Below, in pieces: positions 34,540-45,330 of a DNA stretch of 64,000 nt. The notes below the pieces were generated by a model, which saw nothing but the letters and a program-made list of their open reading frames with translations, ran no database searches and was not told the DNA's origin. Source of the stretch: Chrysopilus asiliformis. Lineage: Eukaryota; Arthropoda; Insecta; Diptera; Rhagionidae. Both the position numbers and the translations under genes were made by a program. The stretch spans positions 60,361,182 to 60,425,181 of the forward strand of contig OZ035963.1 of the NCBI GenBank assembly GCA_964034945.1, written 5' to 3'. Position 1 is the first letter of the stretch; every line of letters begins with the position of its first letter.

Positions 34540-34900
34540 CAGTAGAACGCTCTTAGGATAACGAAAATATCATTTTTCCCGTTTTCCCGGGAAAATCGGC
34601 ATAAGGAGTTTCTGGGGTCGCTGATCGCGAATCCAGTGTTAGATTTTTAAAGTTCTAAACCGAAGGTCCTGTAAGGATAACGCAAATATCCTTTTTCCAA
34701 TTTTTCTCGCACAAACCGGCTTTGGGAGGTTTTCAGGGTTGTTTATCACGAATCTGGTGTTGAAATTTCAAAATTCGAAATGGAAGGTCCTATAAGGATA
34801 ACGTTTTTCCCAAAAGCTTTTAAGTTATTTATGGTTTTTTGGCATTCTAAAATTTATACAAAAAACTTTTAGCTGCCAACGAAGGGTCTGCTAGTTTAAT
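34540..34900 (-). repeat. RTE-like tail with GGATAACG monomers, reverse copy
   Basis: GGTCCTGTAAGGATAACGCA and GGTCCTATAAGGATAACGTT, TTTTAAGTTATTTATGGTTTTTTGGC-like sequence and GCCAACGAAGGGTCTGCTAG are the reverse complement of 19476-19830. Confidence 0.7.
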
Positions 34901-35010
34901 ATAATTTTAACATTTGTGAACCTGAAAATGGGCGCATTTATTGCAAGCATACCCTATGGTAACTCAAATTCTCTAAAAATGTGGTCACGAAAAAAGGTTG
35001 ACAAACACTG

Positions 35011-37074
35011 GAATATAACATATCCATAGCTCTCTCTAATGATAATGAGGAGAATATGCTGTGCACTATTTTTTTATTCTATTCTATTCCATTCTATCTG
35101 CCATAACGAATTTACTTATGTTTATCTAAGAAATGGTAAATATAAGTGAAGACGTGTCTCGGGATAAATAGAGATCTCCAATGTTTCCGCATATGATCAA
35201 AGCAACGAATCCTGTTAAATTTATTGATATATAAATAAATATAAAAAAAAACCCTCCCAAACGAGGTCTAGAGAGAACTTTAGACGAAGTGTATTTCATT
35301 CTGAACAAGGCGACCTTAAGAGGATTTTGAAAACTATAGGTTAGCAAAAATTTCGGCAGACTCTACCATACTTAGGTGTATTATTTTTTTTTATGTTCGA
35401 ATACACAATGGTTTTTCGGAGAATATTTTCTTGGGATGAAGATTTTTGGTGTTGGCTTTTGGTACACCCGAATATAGTCTTGTAACAAACATATCTCAAG
35501 GGATTGAAGAGATAAATCAAATGTTTTATTCATAACTGGGTACACCAGCAACTAAGGTGAAATCGATACATCTTAACAGTCGATTTGAGATTCCTAAACA
35601 GAAAATGGGGTCCTTCCCATAGTCGGAAATCATACATACTCGTATATCATATTAGGACTATCATACTTTTACAGTTTATCAACAAAAAGAAAAAATCTAT
35701 ACATATTATACGCCATCTATAGTCGATTTGAAAATCGCATACTTGACGTTATGTTATGTTCCGCTCCATTCTGTTGTGTTTCATTCGATTCGGCTATGCT
35801 TTATTTTATTTTGTTTTGCTCAAGTTATGCTGGTCTAGATATTGGGGTAATGTTCTTTCGTGGCTGCTGGAAGTGGCATACACCACAGAATATAATATCG
35901 CTTTTGTATGATCCTCCAGTATTGAAACATATGAGTATGGCATGTTTTTTTTTCCTCTGTGCGGGTAGGTAACGACAACGACTACCCTTTAGCATAAAAC
36001 CTTAAAAATAAGCATATTATGGCGTCCTTGCTCTATACTTGAACCTTATTCATCATCTTATACGAGTATGAATGTTTCATAGGTGAAAGCGGAGTGAAAT
36101 TGCTTTACGAAGAAATCCCTAACCGTTTGGCTACATTGAAATTCCAACGTGATTTCAAGGGTATGCCCCAGTTGGCCCAATATTTCGCTAATACTTTACC
36201 TTAACATACATTCTATAGACGAGACGATGGTGGGTAAAATCAGCACTTGAAAACGACGGGGTTAATGTGTTGAGGTAACTGTAGGACACTTACCATACCC
36301 CTTGAGGACTGATGGTTGAGAGCTTCATTATTAATGTACTTCCTCAGGATGATACAGAGCCTATTTTTTATGACCTACCCAGTGTTATGTGTTGTCCCAA
36401 ATTTCCATATATGTTTCTATTATCTAAATTACGGGTTTGTTGTTTGTGCGGTTTTTCTCTTTGGCGGAAGAATCGAAAGGATAGCAGAAAAAAACAAGCA
36501 TTGGAAAAAAATGTTGTTGTTTTTTTCTGATAAAAGTAGAACATGAGATATATAGACGAAAAATGAAATACGGAAAAGGAAAAAGGAGATTTTCTTCTTC
36601 TATTTTTGGGCTTTCTAGTTTGTTATTACGATGCGGTAGCAGTGGCGAAAGGTTTTTCTTTCCCTCGGAAAACTCTTCTATTAAACGTGCAGGTATACAA
36701 AAATACTCTCGTATATCCTTTTTGCACCGTATTGACAAAACCAGTATATCCTTGTTGTATTCTTAAGTTCGAATAAGAAATTCCATATGGTTTGTAAGCA
36801 CATACAGTTTTGAGATAAGAATAGAAAATCATACGAAAACTGTTTTTCCTCAGTATTTTTAAATGTTTTTTTTTGTGCACCATATCAAAAACATCGCTTC
36901 GTTATGGATTTATATAACCGGGAAAATATTCATATGCTAACATTGTGTGGAATAAAATCTTTAAATACCTGAATTTTGTTTAAAACTTTCAAAGCAGTCT
37001 CGATAAATCGAATTTAATTTTTTTCAGAATTTATTCTGTTTATACTTTGTTTCAACTGTGTTTCCCTTTCCTCT
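35011..37074. other. AT-rich non-coding stretch
   Basis: Several overlapping short frames (35751-35972, 36312-36883 on both strands) show no motif or trustworthy splice sites. No bounded repeat was recognised. Confidence 0.5.
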
Positions 37075-37444
37075 GCTAGAGAGGGAAAGTATTGTGTTCA
37101 TGACGGAGACCGACTCGAGAACGAGGGTAGATAGAAACTTTCTGATCATTACGAAATCCAGGTAAAATTACCAGGATGTCCGTTCACCTGTCTGTTGATC
37201 TGTCGTTATATGTATTTTAAATAACTCGAGAACGCGTTGACCTAGCGACTTGAAATTTTATGTAAATGAATTTTACAAAAATCGTAGTTTTCTATCAACT
37301 TATGGAAAAGTAACGGTAGCTATAACGGGTACCTCCAATACCTCCCATTTTTGAAAAATTACATGTTTTTGAATTTTTTTTCAAACTGAACTTTTGGGAA
37401 AAAATAAATATAACAAAATTTAAAGGATATAAAATTTTCTACAT

Positions 37445-37748
37445 CAGGGGTCATCAAAGTAACTGTCGCTCCCTTTACAATCAAAATTTATAACCACTAC
37501 AAATTAAAATACAGTTCAATGAAACACAACCTTCCACTGCAATGGCTTGACACGAACTGATTTAAAATGAAATGCGTCATGTTAATAATGCACCGATTCC
37601 AACTCAAAGCACGATTCGTCTTATTTCTGCGATCCGAGGCCGCAACGCACAAGCATTACAGCACACAATAAAAGGTCGATTATACTGGCTACGCTGTTAA
37701 AGCCAATCTCTGTGATGAGCCAGCCGAGCCACTAGCTGATGATGCCTG
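37445..37748. mobile_element. hAT-type MITE with exact 8 bp duplication TTCTACAT
   Basis: TTCTACAT flanks the element at 37437-37444 and 37749-37756. The ends are CAGGGGTCATCAAAGTAACT and, in reverse complement, CAGGCATCATCAGCTAGTGG. The 304 bp interior is non-coding and more GC-rich than its surroundings. It interrupts a family B monomer, which resumes after it (CCGCTTTAACGGTTTTTTTT). Confidence 0.85.
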
Positions 37749-37936
37749 TTCTACATATTCCGCTTTAACGGTTTTTTTTTGTATCTCTAACGGTTCTCAA
37801 GATATTTGCAAAAAATTCAGTTTTTTGAAAATCTCTCGAAAACTGCATTTTTGTGAAAAAATAGATATAGGAAATGAAATTTATAGGAAATGAAATTTTC
37901 TACATTTTTTGCTTAAACGGTTTATACATATCTCTA

Positions 37937-38030
37937 ACGGTTCTCAACATATTTCAAAAAAATTATAAGTTTTTAAAAATTTCTTGGTTTTTAAAAACTT
38001 ATAATTTTTTTGAAATATGTTGAGAACCGT
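37937..38030. repeat. Perfect 43 bp inverted repeat, 8 bp spacer
   Basis: The arms 37937-37979 and 37988-38030 are exact reverse complements (starting ACGGTTCTCAACATATTTCA), separated by TTTCTTGG. They lie within a family B monomer, so the second arm reverses part of a monomer. Confidence 0.95.
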
Positions 38031-38285
38031 CTTTGAGAAACTATGCGCTATTGTGAAAGAATGTATATATTTTCAAAGGAGATTAGGACTCAAAGGAAAT
38101 AAAATTTCCCACATTTTTCCCTTTAACGGTTTTTACTTGCCTTTGACAGTTCTCGAGATATTTGAAAAAAAAAATTATTTTTTACATATTTTTTACGAAA
38201 ATATTGCAGAGTCAAGTTTTTTATTGATCACAATAGATATTTTTCAAGCTCTATCATTAGAGACCTCACACGATAGGTGACTATA

Positions 38286-40439
38286 TAGGTTGCATTAAAA
38301 AAAAACTTGTACGATTTCAACAAAGCACCGTTAAAATGCGCCATTCTGCACCGCATTCTTTAAAAAAATCACTTGCGGCTCATATTTATTAATTTTACGT
38401 CATATTTGATAGGTAAAAAAATTCAAACGTACTGTCCTATGATCCTTTTACCTCTGGCAAAGATAAAACTGCTACTTTTATGTTCTTAAGTTGTTCTTAA
38501 TAAATAAATCAAAATAATCTTCAAAGTATTTCTTATGCATACCTACTTGATCCGGCTTTTGGAATTTTCATTACAAAAGTATTAACAAAATTACTGACAC
38601 AATCAAAAAAAAAAAACATCGAAAATTTAAAGGAATTGGCAAATATTTAAAATAAATACAACTTCGTTACATGATTCCCTTTCTATATTTCTTAATACTG
38701 CCGATAAGCTAAATTTCTTGGAAAAATATTTTCTTGCACCGTAGGCGATTTCCATTAAAAATGTTGGATTTTCGTTTTTCTTCTAAATCTCCTGATGGAA
38801 TTTTTACTTTGTTGAAAAGTTTCTTATTATAAGTTTTTTTCCCTTCCTATTTTCGATATTTCTCATAACATTCAATGGATAAAATATTGGTAATATATTT
38901 TCGGCGAGCATTTAATTCGCAATTTCCGCACACAGGATAATATTCTGAATTGAATTAGAGGATCTCTCCGATCCATAGGGAATGCCATTTTCTGCATTTA
39001 ATCTGCGGTCAGTTAAAGGCATTTCCGTTTGTGATGCAAATTAAGTAAAAATTCAATTACTTTTCTCTAGGGCAAAGTTTAAAAAAAAATCGAAGAGCGT
39101 TTCCATAGTGAATTGTAAGTAGATTTAACAGACGATGGCCATTAGATTGGATGAAATTTCTCAAAGCTCATGGAAATATGGTTTGTGGGTGTGGGTATGG
39201 GGAGAAAACCCAAAGGAAATCTGCTGCGGTATTTCCCCGCTCTTTTATTTCGGTCAAGGAAAGTTTTCATCATTCTGATAATGCTTTCTTTGACATTCTT
39301 AGGATGGATTCGGTTGATTGAGCTCTAACTCTTGTCGGAAAAGTTTTCGGTACTTTGACAGCTTACAGCTACAATTGATCACATTGTGTTGTTTAGGATT
39401 TTCATTTTCTCTATGCTAAAATAATGTTTTTGGCATTTCCTTTGAATCCCTTTTTGTCAAATCAAGACGAGGTAAATATTTATCACAAAGTTTCAGCCTC
39501 TTGGCCTGCGGTGTTTAAGATTTTTTCAATTAGGATGGAACTCGTTTTTGATCAAATGCTCAAACAAATTCTTTGGCCTGATATTTTCATAAGTTATGGC
39601 AAAAAAACAACAAAATTAAGTAAAAGCAAATTTCATTGAAACCTACGGTTAAAAATTAAAGTCATGGACGGATTTAATCACTAGGTAATTTTATAAAATT
39701 TATTTAACTGCGTATTTTTGATACACAGAAAATCTGGAACCCTTTTTAATTAATTGACAGTGACAGTATATTTTTTTTACTCCATTTACCTTCGAGAAAA
39801 AAAAACACACACGATTCAGTAGAAAAGTCAATTTTAAAAGCGGTTTCTGTTATTTTTATGTCTGTGACAGTTAAACCCACTTTTTTTTTGTTAATGTCGG
39901 TGCCTCGTGCCTCGCAGTAATACCTAGAATTAATTATAGTTAGTAATTTACATACATTCGATGTAAATAAGGGTTGGGTCCGGACGTCTGCAAAAAACTC
40001 GATAAATATCGAGGATTAGGTCATTTGTTCCAAAAACAATTTGCTTAACCCGTTCGCGACAAACTACAATCATTAACCCTTTAGTGCATAATGTTTTTTT
40101 TAATAAAAATTGTAACGACTATATATTTTTCCAAACATCCATACATTTTTCAAATCAGGGAAACCTAGAAGTTCACAGGTGATAGTTTGATTCGACTCGA
40201 AAAATTCTGGTGATTCGACGCTATGGGCGCATAAGTAGAGGGTAGTTTTCTTGTCAAAAATTAATATTTTGTAGTGGTGAAAAGTTGTCTGGAATAATGT
40301 TAGTTCATTGTAGAAACTCCACTAAACAAAACAAAAATCTAATTTTTCGCCCTCTATTCTTAGATGTCAAAATGCAAGTGTTGTCAGGTTAGTAAATAAT
40401 TACCGTCAATTCTACATCGTTCGCAACAATCGAATAAAA
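38286..40439. other. AT-rich non-coding stretch
   Basis: No gene recognised. Near 40045 TTAACCCGTTCGCGACAAAC resembles one end of the TTAA-flanked elements (compare TTAACACGTTCGTGACATC at 44727), but no partner end was located. Confidence 0.45.
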
Positions 40440-40581
40440 AAGAAAAAAAACTGTTGATGTCGAAAACACAGCTTTTATATCACTGTTTGACTGTTTTTAT
40501 GGCTTTTGCTGTTGAAAGGTTGCAACCCTTTACAAATTCTGTAATTGCATCCAAAACTAGAGGTTCTCAGTTTTTATGAAA
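40440..40581 (+). repeat. Family C body fragment
   Basis: TTTATGGCTTTTGCTGTTGA, AAGGTTGCAACCCTTTACAA and TTGCATCCAAAACTAG match the theme at 29160-29230 and 29540-29600. Confidence 0.45.
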
Positions 40582-40918
40582 GGGCTATTCAAAAAATACG
40601 TCAGGCTAATTTTAGGCTTTTGAGACCCTTTCCCTCTTGCTACACATTTTTAAATCAAAGCTTCCTTCCGCTCCCCCCCTCCCTCCCCCTCTAAATAAAT
40701 CACGAGCAAATTTATTTCTTCAGAGACAAATGAGATATTTTTATTGACCTCAGTCTAAAAACGCTGAATCGGAAACCTTACAAATGTTGCAATTTCGTTT
40801 TGGGTCAAAAATCCTTAAAAATGTATGTTCGTGGCGCATATACAAATTTTGGTGTCGGTCACACCTCTGCGGATCCCCCATCACCCTAAAAGTGTGACGT
40901 ATTTTATGGACAGTCTCT
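40582..40918. mobile_element. MITE family M, copy 9, with internal family C fragment
   Basis: The left end GGGCTATTCAAAAAATACGT and right end GTGACGTATTTTATGGACAG are inverted partners. Inside, ACCTTACAAATGTTGC followed by TTTTGGGTCAAAAATCC is family C sequence. CCCCCCTCCCTCCCCC marks a reversed M core, so this may be two overlapping copies. Confidence 0.6.
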
Positions 40919-40971
40919 AAATACATGTCTTACCCGTCCCTTTCAATGCTGAAGTTGGTCAAAAACTAGAA

Positions 40972-41130
40972 GCGGCTCATAAAATACGTCACCATTTTAG
41001 GGGGTGGATAGCGGTAATATGACTGTGGCATGAAACTTAATCGGAAAATTCGCAGCGAAAATGGGCGGTGGATGGGGTTAGGTTTTCAAAAAGCTTGAAA
41101 TTACCTTGACGTATTTTATGGACGACCCCT
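40972..41130. mobile_element. MITE family M, copy 10
   Basis: CGGCTCATAAAATACGTCAC at the left and TTGACGTATTTTATGGACGA at the right, with GGGGGTGGATAGCGG and GGGCGGTGGATGGGG between. Confidence 0.75.
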
Positions 41131-42547
41131 TTTGCAATTTTCAATATTAAAATATGTAGACTAGATATGCATCCTTGATGCCGTACAGGGTTAACAAATT
41201 TAGCTCCTATAACTACGATTTGCTTTGAATATGTAAGTTTACAACACATATGTTAAAATGTTTTCTTTTTTCTTTTCGAAAACTGACAAAAAAAAACCGA
41301 CAAAGCAGCAGCCCAACCGCTTTGTAAAGTGAAAATTGAAATGGAAATGTTTTTAAGTATTGGCCAAATCCTTTAATAAATCGTATAACCAAACGGAGAA
41401 AAATTTAAATTCTGTTTGTTTCAGCCCATTTCGTATTCATATTGATTGCTATAATTTTTCGGGATCTCTTTTTCTGGCTGGTTTCACATCGGTTCCGCCG
41501 TATATGTGGCCATACAACGAGTGTGCGAAAATATAACATTGAAGGAACGATAAGTTGGGGAATTGGGATCGTCGGTCGTTTTTTTTTTGTCACACGGTTT
41601 CACTCGTATAACAACATATAGGCCATGACTGAGGCTATTAGGGATTCCCATGACTGTCATTGCGGCCGGGAAAGCGAAGCCCCCACTGATTAATCCATCA
41701 ACGAAACTTTTGTCGATTGAGAGGATATCCATCTATGCCTACACACGTATCTATTTGCTTAGTTCGACAGATACTCATCCATCCATCCATCTATCTATCT
41801 ATCTATCTATTCGTCTAGTTATTTACCTACTTTGGGTATTTATCGAACATATTTTCACATCGGCAAGCGGAAATCCGATCCAAGACAAGGCATACAGATC
41901 GCTGGCGGGAACGGGAGAAATGCGACAGGGATTTAATCTACTACCCATCGGTTAAGGCATCCAAAAATATATCCCTGAAAAACCTTTTTTTTTGCGTCCT
42001 TGTTTGTCGTCTTTCCCGTTGGCTGACAGAAGACAAAACTAGGGAAAAAAATACGAGCGAATTGGCCAACAAGGGGCCAAATGAAAACTTTTCTACTCAA
42101 ATAAAAAAATGAATAGCATAAAATTTCATTTCGCTTTGATTCAAGTTACTGTGGCCACTACAGATACGATTTCTTATACGCAATAGAAATGGGACCATAG
42201 GTAAATATCAGGCCCCAAATCTAAAGTATAATCCCTGAGTCCCATCGGGTTTACCGGATGGTTTTCTGGTTGCCTGACAGCAAATTTCAAGGAAATTTTG
42301 TTTTTCTCTTTAAATACCCCCAAGAACACTAAGGGAAACACATGAGAATTTCTACCTTTTCTCAATTTTTCTTCAGATGAATTTTAAGTGGCCACCGCAA
42401 CTGGCAGACTAATTTTATTTGTGTGACAGCGGCCAATGGGAATTATAACTGGTCTCTATATCATAGTTTGAATTTTGAGTTCTTAAATAGCACTGGAGTG
42501 ACTTTACCACCTATTGTTTTAAGATTTGCCGTAACGTAAGATTTCCT
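41131..42547. other. Non-coding; (ATCC)n(ATCT)n microsatellite
   Basis: The compound tetranucleotide lies at about 41777-41809 (four ATCC-like then five CTAT units). Open frames on both strands around it (41405-41955) show no motif. GC content is moderately higher at 41460-41720 with no recognisable exon. Confidence 0.5.
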
Positions 42548-42900
42548 GAGCTGTGCTTCGGCATTAACACGTTGGCTACCAGCCAAAAAAAAAGCTTACT
42601 CCGCTAGTATACACTGGGAAAAAACGCAAAAATCATTTCTGTACTTTGTGAGTCACCAGTGAACACAAGATCAATACAGACAAAAACGAACGAATCGAAT
42701 AAAATATAACGGACAAAAAAAACCCCTTTGTACCGCACGAGCGACTGCACTCAACCATGGAACTTGAGAAACTGACGGTAATGACAATAGTGTGTATACA
42801 CCGGTGACTCACATGGTAGCCAACATGTTAAAGGGTCTTCCCCTAAGCTCTGCCTGAAATTATAAAAAAAAACTTCTTTAAAAATGCATTAAGATTGCTT
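42548..42900 (+). repeat. Host repeat of P2, paralogous to 51953-52020
   Basis: GAGCTGTGCTTCGGCATTAA before the P2 insertion and TTAAAGGGTCTTCCCCTAAG after it match the uninterrupted GAGCCGTGCTTCGGCATTAA then AGGGTCTTCCCGTAAG at 51957-51993. CTCTG(C/G)CTG and a poly-A tract follow in both. Confidence 0.85.
42564..42831 (+). mobile_element. piggyBac-like MITE (TTAA), copy P2
   Basis: TTAA at 42564-42567 and 42828-42831 flank CACGTTGGCTACCAGCC and GGTAGCCAACATG ends. Internal GTGAGTCACCAGTGAACAC and ACACCGGTGACTCAC form a second, sub-terminal inverted pair. The paralogous empty site confirms both borders. It is 268 bp including one TTAA on each side. Copy P3 is the same element in opposite orientation. 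Confidence 0.92.
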
Positions 42901-42949
42901 ATATTTCTGAGAAATTAATGCTTGAATATCACGTTTCATTTCCTAACCA

Positions 42950-43283
42950 CAATTCGACCTTCCGCCTCACTGTTCATGTGGGCTTATGGCCTCCTTTCCG
43001 GCTGCGCAGCAACGGGCGCGGATCTGACATGTCAAAGGATAAGTCAGTGGGCGAAAACTTTCATTAATGACTGACGTTTGCAATGGTGAAAACCGGATCC
43101 AAATCCCTTTGGAATTGCAGGAGACAGCTGGTGAGGGGATTTACAGAGAGGATAGGGGAAATATATTAAAAAGCGAAAGAGCTGCCCGATCGAATGGCGT
43201 AAACCGAATCCGAATCCTTCAGCAGTTCAAGAGACATCAGGGGGGTAGGTAAGAAGAAGCGGAAAATTTGAAAAACAGCATAG
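42950..43283 (+). repeat. RTE-like 3' tail, left part (split by hAT)
   Basis: It includes GCCTCACTGTTCATGTGGGC and TTGCAATGGTGAAAACCGGA, TCCAAATCCCTTTGGAATTG, then AACCGAATCCGAATCC and TTCAGCAGTTCAAGAGAC. The tail is interrupted at TSD 43284-43291 by the hAT element and continues at 44434. The plus frame 43067-43252 translates these monomers and is not a gene. Confidence 0.55.
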
Positions 43284-43291
43284 CCTATAAC

Positions 43292-44425
43292 TAGGGCCCG
43301 GATTTAAGGCACTTATAAAATGGGAAAAAAGGCAGGCAAAAAGGCAGTATAAAAGACTGAATAAGCATTAATTTTTCAAAAAAAAGGCATTTATTTAAAC
43401 AAAAGGCCTTTTCATTACACGAATATTACATATCATGTATCACAAAATTGAACGCAGAACGCTTGCAAAAAATTTCAGATAAATTAAATTCATATAAATA
43501 AATTTAAACAAATATATAAATAGCTAATAGCCGTATAAAGAGTCTCACTTCATTTAAGTAATATGAGTGTTCGCTGCTTTTTACCTACAACTTGTTATAG
43601 TGACGTTACTTTAGGTGCATTAAGAATCATAATAGGTAATACGGATCTAATACTGATTGCAAGAAATAATTAAGTGAACTAATAAAACTTACCTAAAAGT
43701 TCTTTTCTAATCCCCGAAATTGTTTCTAAATTGGAAACCTTCTTTCGTAACGTTGATTCATCTGGAATTTTTTCATGGCAATATTTTTGAAAAAAACTCT
43801 TTCAAAATAGAATTATTCAATTTCCAAAGTGGAATATTTGCTTTAACAAATGCCATACATAAATCTCTAAAAAATTATGAGTCGCTTCTTCTGCTGATTG
43901 CATTTTTGAATAACCCGACTTTTTTTGAACTTGCTTTCTGCAATAAATTCTTGTGTATGGCAATTTTTATGTGTTGTGTCACAAAATACTTTTTTGAATT
44001 ATTCACTACTTTTTCGCAAATTTTGCAGAAAAGCAAACTCCCGTCTGTCGAGAAACAGTCTTTACCAAATGTATTTACAAGGTTCACGAGTATAAGGCGG
44101 TTTTCTCGTGTGATTTTTGGCATTTCTAAGATTTCAATTTACTACCAAAACTAAACTGATCGCACATTGGCGCAACTGTCATAAATATAGGCATTGCCAA
44201 ATCAAAAAAAAAATAATGATAATTTTTATGGGTACTTAAATTACCCTAAAAAGAATTTATAAATCTTTTTAAGATCGGAATTATTAAAAAAGGCATAAAA
44301 AAAGGCTAAATGGTCGAAAAAGTGGGAAAATAAGCAAAAATGCCTAAAAGGCAGTTATTATACAAAAATGAACGAAAAAAGCAAAATAGGCAAAATGCCT
44401 TTTTGCCTTAAATATCCGGGCCCTG
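43292..44425 (-). mobile_element. hAT-family element, 1134 bp, exact 8 bp duplication CCTATAAC
   Basis: CCTATAAC occurs at 43284-43291 and 44426-44433. The termini are TAGGGCCCGGATTTAAGGC and, in reverse complement, CAGGGCCCGGATATTTAAGG. The sub-terminal regions are rich in AAAAGGCA motifs in both orientations. It contains a minus-strand BED-type zinc-finger frame but is too short for a full hAT transposase, so it is a deletion derivative. Confidence 0.92.
43875..44123 (-). pseudogene. BED-type zinc-finger fragment of a hAT transposase (CGGBP1-like)
   Basis: The 82-residue frame has FCKICEKVV (Cys-x2-Cys, residues about 32-35) followed by QHIKIAIHK (His-x5-His, about 51-57), the spacing of a BED/CGGBP1-like DNA-binding finger, after a short basic N-terminus ending FGKDCFSTDGSLLFC. 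It then runs on for about 25 residues and stops. The catalytic hATC part is absent. CGGBP1-like proteins derive from hAT transposases, so the name describes family only. The plus frame 43720-44154 overlapping it is a shadow. Confidence 0.7.
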
Positions 44426-44433
44426 CCTATAAC

Positions 44434-44726
44434 CGTTTTAATGATACTTTGAATCTAACTGTAAAGTAATAAAGATAATAATCAACGGTCGGGGGAGAAA
44501 AACAAAAATAAAAATGTCTGTAAAGTTTCATTAAAATCGGTTCAATCGTTTTCGAGAAATCCGGTGACAGAAAACTGACTTTGCTGTTAATATTAATATG
44601 ATATGATAATATGATTTGTGGGAAATTCGCAGAATACGGTGCTGTGTACAATAAAAATAGTTGAAATGTCTAATCGTTGTTGGAACTGTAACAATATTTA
44701 TAGGAGAAAATATGATGGGAATTTCT
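44434..44726 (+). repeat. RTE-like 3' tail, right part, host of P4
   Basis: GTAAAGTTTCATTAAAATCG then GTTCAATCGTTTTCGAGAAA and TCCGGTGACAGAAAA give the tail theme, continuing from 43283 across the hAT insertion. Confidence 0.5.
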
Positions 44727-44959
44727 TTAACACGTTCGTGACATCGTGTACCACTGGTGGTACATGTACAGTTTTTTAAACCGCGCAAGTAAATAGTGCG
44801 GTAGTTTTTTTGTGGACGTAAATTTTTATTTCTAAATTATCAAAAAGTATATCAGTGCGAAGACCAAATCCACCCACCCACCCACCCACCAGTCCACCCG
44901 TGGTACAAGATGTCCAAATGTAAAAAAAGTTGAAAAAGCAAATGTCACGAACGTGTTAA
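44727..44959. mobile_element. piggyBac-like MITE (TTAA), copy P4
   Basis: TTAA at 44727-44730 and 44956-44959 flank CACGTTCGTGACATC and TGTCACGAACGTG. GTACCACTGGTGGTACATG near the left and CCGTGGTACAAGATGTCC near the right form a second inverted pair. It contains (CCCA)n at about 44871-44889. It belongs to the same superfamily as P1-P3 but is a different subfamily. Confidence 0.82.
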
Positions 44960-45330
44960 GGAACAATCTATTCAATGATGAAAACCCGATTAAAATCCCT
45001 TCAGCGGTTTAGAAGATGGCAGTGCAGGAGGTCATCGGTCAGAGTAAGGGGTAATTTTTTAAATGACCGATGCTTGTCTGTGAAATCCTGAATTCAATGA
45101 AGAAAACCGCAACCCAATTGGTCAAAGAGTTCAAAGGTTATCTGAGGATGGCGATTGAAGGAGAGGAGGAAGGGTTATATGAAGTATTCTATTCTTTTTA
45201 CTATAAGTAAATCTACCTGAAAATAATGTTTCATTGAAATCGGTTGAGCCGTTTTCACGTGATGCCGGAACAAACATACACCTAGACAGACAGACAAACA
45301 AACAAAGAAAAATCACAATTTTATTACATT
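44960..45330 (+). repeat. RTE-like 3' tail, three monomers
   Basis: ATGATGAAAACCCGATTAAA, ATCCCTTCAGCGGTTTAGAA, GAAGAAAACCGCAACCCAAT and TGAAATCGGTTGAGCCGTTT, CACGTGATGCCGGAACAAAC recur. It ends CAGACAGACAAACAAACAAA. Confidence 0.65.

Larger units (their letters stand above)
34154..35010. mobile_element. hAT-type element, CAGTGTTTCTCAAAC ends, with nested repeats
   Basis: CAGTGTTTCTCAAACGTTGA at the left and CAGTGTTTGTCAACCTTTTT (reverse complement of the right end) are hAT-like. A clean 8 bp duplication is not evident (ATCTAACA left, ATATAACA two bases beyond the right end). Two retrotransposon tails are nested inside: 34336-34520 and 34540-34900. The plus frame at 34192-34404 runs from hAT sequence into the nested tail and shows no transposase motif. 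Confidence 0.65.
37075..38285 (+). repeat. Family B repeat, most complete copy
   Basis: It begins GCTAGAGAGGGAAAGTATTG, GTTCATGACGGAGACCGACT; then a CTGTCTGTTGATCTGTCG run, TAACTCGAGAACGCGTTGAC, CGTAGTTTTCTATCAACTTA, GGAAAAGTAACGGTAGCTAT and AACGGGTACC. It continues as monomers of roughly 170-180 bp each containing CTAACGGTTCTCAAGATATTT and GAAATGAAATTTTCTACATT. It is interrupted by the hAT MITE at 37445-37748 and contains the perfect inverted repeat at 37937-38030. A second copy is at 55195-55720. Confidence 0.65.

Noticed and set aside
40045..40110. Fifth TTAA-flanked MITE (TTAACCCGTTCGCGAC)
   Set aside because: Only one end recognised; the later TTAACCC near 40074 is in direct, not inverted, orientation.
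30380..41810. CRISPR-like spaced repeats (ATGT and ATCT tracts)
   Set aside because: They are simple microsatellites in a eukaryotic genome, without spacers.
43720..44154. 144-residue plus-strand frame
   Set aside because: Shadow of the hAT-derived BED-finger frame on the opposite strand; no motif of its own.
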